DNA of 64,000 bases from Ustilago trichophora (lineage: Eukaryota > Basidiomycota > Ustilaginomycetes > Ustilaginales > Ustilaginaceae): positions 434,001 to 498,000 of the forward strand of contig OOIN01000043.1 of the NCBI GenBank assembly GCA_900323505.1. The letters are read 5' to 3'. The notes beneath the pieces are model-generated. The model was given only the letters and a program-made list of their open reading frames with translations, was not told the DNA's origin and did no database searches. The translations under genes and the position numbers were made by a program. Positions 60,401 through 64,000 of the stretch are shown in pieces. Within the stretch, counting starts at the first letter, position 1. Each line of letters starts with the position of its first letter.

Positions 60401-61179
60401 TCCCGGCAGACCAGCTGTTCTTCCACAAGTTCTTCAACCTCAAGTCCAAACAGCCTTCTTCGAGCCGAGTGCAAACCGCCGGAGGGGATGACGATGAGGA
60501 TGCGCTGGTGGGCTCGGATGACGAGGCCGTACCCGCGGGTAAGGATGTCGAGATGGAGGGTGAGGAGAGCGATTCGAGTCTGGATAGCGATGACGATGCT
60601 GATGAGAAGGAGATTTGGAAGGTGATGAAGGCTACCATGCCAGGAAAGGAGGAGTTGGAGGGATTGGATGATAGCGATGTCGATGGAGATGATGATGAGT
60701 TTGACTATGTTGACAGCGACGAGGAGGACGAGCGTGTAGAAGAAGACGATGAGGAGGAGGACAGCGACGATGATGATGGACCGAACGTGCTTCCCGGTAT
60801 GACTTTCTCGGATGAAGAGTCCGACTCTGAATCCGAACCCTCGGCTGTCACCAAGACCAAGACCAAATCCAAGTCCAAGCCCACCACTTTGGCTGCCGAA
60901 ACCTCGACCAACGACTGGGAAGACGACTCGGACGAAGGCGGCAACGTGTTTGACGAGGACGACGACGATCTTCTCCCTTTCACCGATTTCAACTCCAAGA
61001 AGCGTTCCGCAGCCGACTCTTCCTCAGACGAAGAAGAGGTTGCTGGAGGAGATGCCAAGAAGCGCAAGAAGCAAGCAGACAAGAAGAAGCGCAAAAAGTC
61101 GATGCAGAACTTGCCCACTTTCGCCAGCGCCGAAGACTACGCTCATCTGCTCGGTGGGGATGATGATGAGGATCTGTAA
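57424..61179 (+). CDS. MAK21: Mak21/Noc1, CBF-domain ribosome biogenesis factor
   Basis: Nucleolar protein needed for maturation and intranuclear transport of 60S pre-ribosomes, usually with Noc2; human counterpart CEBPZ. Intronless, 1251 residues from ATG 57424 (MARDFRPKGARSP). The N-terminus is Lys/Ala/Pro-rich with a poly-Gln run near residues 216 to 228. The conserved helical core starts near 275 (PQWMSQTLPKLP; YDDITSSETSLNKAGG). The CBF domain lies at about 715 to 960: FNISIQALQLIFQL, DRFYRVLYDSLLDPRL, KQAMYLNLIFQALKAD, FVCGCLHLLGELFKRTPGLR, and later WDVLPLLSHFHPSV. The C-terminal ~220 residues are highly acidic (DDSDVDGDDDEFDYVDSDEE) and end with a basic KKRKK-type nuclear signal. Length and order fit the family. 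Confidence 0.95.
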   Translation: MARDFRPKGARSPASKPSQHATPAKSSTPSKPSTTTTSSPAPAKATPSKPPSSSKPTPKKAATPTTNKKAAYDSDDSADEDTLMREIESFGGSRADLELISKANGKKKSEVQIDEAAFSSEVADFLKQLQANPNSSEPVASASSVKKVKQVKPAAADSANKAEAKKQSTEENAKENSKPKENIKEMNKQNNRQAEAKAKAKAKEQAQAQKASQLQQQQQQQQQQQQSTSQNTVTESTTAQRMGKGKKMVFDDEGVGKETKVKPSHTARGPLRLEAVPQWMSQTLPKLPSTNTTNDSLSHERITQLLDLGADLLREESRAYDDITSSETSLNKAGGSIGTLTASDAQFVRSLLSSEGGGTLSDRISALTLLVQSSPVHNVKHMDNLLNMTRKKSREEASRATRALADWLASEGGLGSRKLRYFRDQPQLAAAAAALSSGDLVAAEAAKSHVLLWAFEDHLKKFYFQFLQILEVQSHDTIPFTRKQATTQIFILLRDKPEQEQNLLRLLVNKLGDPERSVASKTSNHILELLTAHPAMKFIVVREIANLIMRPMAVASTAEDEEAGKTSNHSTHARYYGLLTLNQTVLTTKDEATANHLILLYFELFEGILKANEVKEANGTAEGEDAEEAPKKKDKKRWKDQPRKGRGKGKGKGKGKQAASAKPEEPKLVKDAESKMVVAILTGVRRAFPFAKMEASVFEKHVNTLFKILHSGSFNISIQALQLIFQLTISNPHQESSTVLTSAAITDRFYRVLYDSLLDPRLEASSKQAMYLNLIFQALKADQEQERVKAFVKRICQILSLHQPSFVCGCLHLLGELFKRTPGLRAMLTEPEEDDEEHFQDVASSDDEGEDAEKKQAAAAAAAGKLSTAHQHASTKYDGRKREPRFAHAGTTCLWDVLPLLSHFHPSVSVHALQLLEGGKISTNADLSLNTLSHFLDRFVYRNPKQKSSLRGASAMQPMAQVGSGVTRSRSHALNEDEFFNTEAFWKKRADAIPADQLFFHKFFNLKSKQPSSSRVQTAGGDDDEDALVGSDDEAVPAGKDVEMEGEESDSSLDSDDDADEKEIWKVMKATMPGKEELEGLDDSDVDGDDDEFDYVDSDEEDERVEEDDEEEDSDDDDGPNVLPGMTFSDEESDSESEPSAVTKTKTKSKSKPTTLAAETSTNDWEDDSDEGGNVFDEDDDDLLPFTDFNSKKRSAADSSSDEEEVAGGDAKKRKKQADKKKRKKSMQNLPTFASAEDYAHLLGGDDDEDL

Positions 61180-61681
61180 GAGCACTACGCACATTGAGGT
61201 AGTGTTAGATGAATACCATGATTGTTTTTTTTTTTTTTCTTTTTTTTTCTTTTCTTTGCCACTTTGTGTGGTGAGTGCTGTGTGATGTGATTGAGCGGTC
61301 GAGGGGGAGATGAGGGTTGCAGATGGAAAATTCAGGGTCTTGAAGAGTCGGTCTTCAAAACGGCGCCTTTTGCGGTGACTTTTTCCCTTTTTTTTTCTTT
61401 TTTTTTTTTTTTTGGACAGCCAAATTTGACGCGCGACAGCTTAACCGTTCCCCCGCACAGACAAGAGATGGTCTTTCGGAAAAGCTTGATCCGCAAACCC
61501 TATCTTGCTCCCTAGACCAACACCTTTTCTTTCCTCTTGCCTTCCACATCTTCGACAACATCACTGCCATCACCGAGTACACAGTACACAAGGCCAATCG
61601 AAGCGGCCACTCACTCGCCCCTCCCACATATTGATTTCGACTAAATTGAACTGCAGATACATCGAGGACAAACGAGCAACG
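61180..61681. promoter_or_regulatory. intergenic region with T-rich runs
   Basis: 502 bp between two plus-strand genes. T-rich runs lie at 61226..61253 and 61379..61414. It should contain the 3' UTR of MAK21 and the promoter of the peptidase gene. Confidence 0.45.
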
Positions 61682-62602
61682 ATGGCACCCACCTCTCGAA
61701 CGCGCCAGTTAAACATCCTCATCACAGGCTTTGGACCGTTCATGTCGATCGAAGACAATCCGTCTTGGTTGGCGGTCAGACCTTTGCACGATACTTTGCT
61801 CGATCTTTCTTCTCCACCTTGCTTGACCACCTCTTCTACTTCTTCTGCAGCTCCGGGTGGGGAGAGGGGGGTGAAGGCGAGAATCCAAACCCTCCAACTG
61901 CCCGTGCACTACGGATCCATCCTCGACATTGTCCCCCGAATCCACGGTTCTACACCCACCTCACCCGAGGCCAAGTTCTGGTACGATTCCCGCTTGGATC
62001 CTGAATTCGGCGGTCAACTCGGCAAACTTTATCCCGAGGGATATCCCAACATTTCGCATCCTTCCACAGAGGCAGCCAAATGGGACGTGGTGATTCACGT
62101 AGGAGTTGGAAAAGAAGGCAGTCTGCGATGTGAAATGCAAGCGCACAAGTTGTCATATGGGAAACCTGATGCATCTGGCGACTTTGCGCCTCTGTTGAAA
62201 AACTTGACACCTCCGCAACTGGGGGCTGTTGAGGCCAAGTATCTGGACAAAGATCTACGTGCACGTGGATTTGGCGATGGTGATGGATATCAAGAGTTTG
62301 CAGATGTGGAAAGGACTCGAATCGACGTAGAGAAGATGGTCAAGTGGTTAAAGGAGAGAGGAATGGAGGAAGGCGAGGTGGAAGAGAGTCAGGATCCGGG
62401 GAGGTATCTGTGCGATTTCATCTTTTATTGCTCGCAGTGCGAGGCGAAACGCAACAATGGAGGCGAAGAAGATGAGGCAGCTCAGGTGATCTTTATCCAT
62501 GTGCCACCGCAGGGCAAAGATCTGTCGGTAGAAAGATGTACACAGGCTATCAGGGCAATCGCTTGGTTCATGGCGAGGGACAAGGCCAATGTCGCACTGT
62601 GA
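61682..62602 (+). CDS. pyroglutamyl peptidase I (peptidase family C15)
   Basis: Cytosolic cysteine peptidase that removes N-terminal pyroglutamate from peptides. 306 residues from ATG 61682, the first Met before the family start LNILITGFGPF. The frame continues upstream (to 61505) but without conserved sequence. Key features: ITGFGPFMSIEDNPSW at the N-terminus, VVIHVGVGKEGSLRCEMQAH containing the likely catalytic Glu, RYLCDFIFYCSQ with the catalytic Cys, and VIFIHVPPQGKDL with the catalytic His. It is longer than bacterial and human enzymes (about 210) owing to inserts of ~30 residues after residue 40 and in the middle (PEAKFWYDSRLDPEFGGQ), as is common in fungal members. Confidence 0.92.
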   Translation: MAPTSRTRQLNILITGFGPFMSIEDNPSWLAVRPLHDTLLDLSSPPCLTTSSTSSAAPGGERGVKARIQTLQLPVHYGSILDIVPRIHGSTPTSPEAKFWYDSRLDPEFGGQLGKLYPEGYPNISHPSTEAAKWDVVIHVGVGKEGSLRCEMQAHKLSYGKPDASGDFAPLLKNLTPPQLGAVEAKYLDKDLRARGFGDGDGYQEFADVERTRIDVEKMVKWLKERGMEEGEVEESQDPGRYLCDFIFYCSQCEAKRNNGGEEDEAAQVIFIHVPPQGKDLSVERCTQAIRAIAWFMARDKANVAL

Positions 62603-63093
62603 GACGGTCGATATAGTCGAAGTGGTATCTGTACAAGGAGGAAGTGTGATGCTAAAGTGGTCTGTGTCGGGTACACTTGTGTAAAGTGAAGGGAGTGAGT
62701 TGGTGGGCGGGTAAAGAATTGACCGTTGAACGTTGTCGTAACTGTACAGTTTTGGGAGAATTATTAATAAAAGCCCGACTCTTTTGTGTTTAGGGGGAAT
62801 TTTATAAGTCGCCAGCGAATTTGCGCTCATCACACATGACAGACACACACTCTCGCACAAACACCGCTTGGAGCCAGTACACACGGTTTCGCACTTGCAC
62901 AACCACCATCGTCGACTCGAAGATCTTCCGTTTCCTACAGTCACCATATACATATACGAAAGCATCGATGCTGTTGTCGATTGGGTAGAGTGGAACCATA
63001 GCGTCCTTCAACAACCTTGTATAGCGCTATCACAGAGATATACACGATCGAAGCACAGCAGAGGTCGCGAACAAAGAGGTGGAAGAGGTGACA
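62603..63093. promoter_or_regulatory. intergenic region
   Basis: 491 bp between two plus-strand genes. It contains ACTGTACAGT at about 62742, one of the recurrent palindromic words. Nothing else recognised. Confidence 0.4.
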
Positions 63094-64000
63094 ATGTCTC
63101 GCAGTTCCACCGTGGCTACAGCTGCCTCTAATTCGGCTGCTGGTCGGAGGAGCAGCAGTACATCCCGTCGGCCTTCCTCTTCTACCGCTGCCACCAACGC
63201 GGCTGAAGCTCAACTTGGCACCGGTGCAGTAAGCAACGTCTTTACTTCCCCTCGCAGTCGGCCAAGTTCAGCACTACGTTCGCCTCCCAAACTCACTTCT
63301 TCGAACAACGCCTCTTCGAGGACTCGGCCTACGTCCCAGCCAGCCCGAACACAACCTCCTACAAGTACAACAGCTCCCCCGTCGCGCAAACCCAGCGCAA
63401 ATGCAACATCATCATCCCGCACCTCAACCCCCACAAGCAGTGCAGCCAGCAGTCGAAGAAGCAGCCTTGTCATCCTCGACTCTTCCACCTATCGCTACAC
63501 CCTTCACACCGGAAGTGTTTCACGATTCCCCACCCCGGCCCCAAACGGTGGAAGCGGCAGTGGCAGTGGCGCACGCGAGATTCTTGCTTCCTCTCCTCAT
63601 CTTGGCAGAGCAGCAGCAGCAGCAGCAGCAGCAGCATCAGTAGGAGGGGGGAAGAAGGAAGACATGATTACAGTGGACCCGAGTAGAGCCAGTGTTTCAA
63701 GCACTACACCAAGTTTCAGTAGCGGCAAGAGCAGTAGTCGAGTTTCATCGAGATATGTCGTGGAGGAAGAGGCGCCGCAGAGAAGACCGGTTTACTTGGC
63801 TTTGCCCAACGATCCGGCCGTGGGCGGAGTCTGGAGTAGCACTCAGAGTACGCTTGCCGCTCAGTCATCTGATAAGGCTGGTGGAGGAGGCAAAGGTGGC
63901 AAAAGTCCTAGACAGGATGGTAAGAAAGGAGGAGGAGGAGGAGGGGAGCCAAGGAGGGACAGTAAGATTATGACTAGTTTCCCGTTCCCCCATCCGGTAA
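63094..64000 (+). CDS. Ser/Ala-rich protein of unknown function, 3' part beyond window
   Basis: A frame beginning at ATG 63094 (MSRSSTVATAASNSAAGRR) stays open for 302 codons to the window edge. The sequence is dominated by Ser, Ala, Thr, Pro and Arg, with a poly-Ala run and a Gly/Lys-rich segment (GGGGKGGKSPRQDGKKGGG). One stretch, RRPVYLALPNDPAVGGVWSS, looks less biased and may be conserved. The final bases read CCGGTAA, so a splice donor could lie at 63997. I cannot name the protein; coding status is supported by the long open frame and biased but consistent composition. Confidence 0.6.
   Translation, partial: MSRSSTVATAASNSAAGRRSSSTSRRPSSSTAATNAAEAQLGTGAVSNVFTSPRSRPSSALRSPPKLTSSNNASSRTRPTSQPARTQPPTSTTAPPSRKPSANATSSSRTSTPTSSAASSRRSSLVILDSSTYRYTLHTGSVSRFPTPAPNGGSGSGSGAREILASSPHLGRAAAAAAAAASVGGGKKEDMITVDPSRASVSSTTPSFSSGKSSSRVSSRYVVEEEAPQRRPVYLALPNDPAVGGVWSSTQSTLAAQSSDKAGGGGKGGKSPRQDGKKGGGGGGEPRRDSKIMTSFPFPHPV

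Overview
The window looks like nuclear chromosomal DNA from a smut fungus or close relative (Basidiomycota, Ustilaginomycotina). Coding density is moderate, most genes have no intron or a few of 79 to 178 nt with GTRNGT donors, proteins carry long Ser/Ala/Pro/Gln tracts, and transcription factors of the Zn2Cys6 type occur. The genus is an inference from style and gene content only.

Layout: a partial Zn2Cys6 regulator (minus, runs off the left edge); an HDHD2-like HAD protein and dynactin p25 in tandem (minus); VPS45 (plus); a 3.7 kb gene-free block packed with nested palindromic repeats (8.3 to 12.0 kb); eIF2B gamma (minus) divergent from a vacuolar-type amino-acid transporter (plus); a single-pass membrane protein (minus) divergent from a DDHD-type phospholipase (plus); a pogo-like DNA transposon inserted inside a palindromic element (22.7 to 25.1 kb); a giant coiled-coil spindle-pole-body protein with a PACT-like C-terminus (minus), separated by 3 kb from a C2H2-like/Zn2Cys6 regulator (plus); a 905-bp palindromic-family element; a GatC-like mitochondrial amidotransferase subunit, a mitochondrial MDL1-type ABC exporter, a CLASP-type TOG protein and a 1954-residue protein of unknown function (all minus); a secreted double-psi-beta-barrel protein (minus); Mak21/Noc1 and pyroglutamyl peptidase I (plus); and the start of a Ser/Ala-rich protein cut by the right edge. 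The genes are mostly housekeeping and do not form one pathway or an obvious effector or metabolite cluster.

The most unusual content is non-coding. Family A ('GCCACCC hairpins') has terminal inverted repeats beginning CAYATCGTAAAAA or CAYRTCCTAAAA, GC-rich palindromic interiors built from GCCACCC/GGGTGGC words, and 3-bp target-site duplications that can be read directly in several copies (ATT, AAT, ATC, ACT, ATT). One copy is only 36 bp long, another is 905 bp with an unrelated interior, and one is split by the pogo element. Family B is a set of roughly 130 to 260 bp inverted-repeat elements ending TAACGKGASTGGCC. A copies are inserted in B copies, and the pogo element is inserted in an A copy, giving a relative age order. 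No gene encoding a transposase for family A is visible here.

Coordinates of spliced genes were obtained by reading frames across donor and acceptor sites by eye. Every junction given keeps the frame, but none is backed by transcript data.
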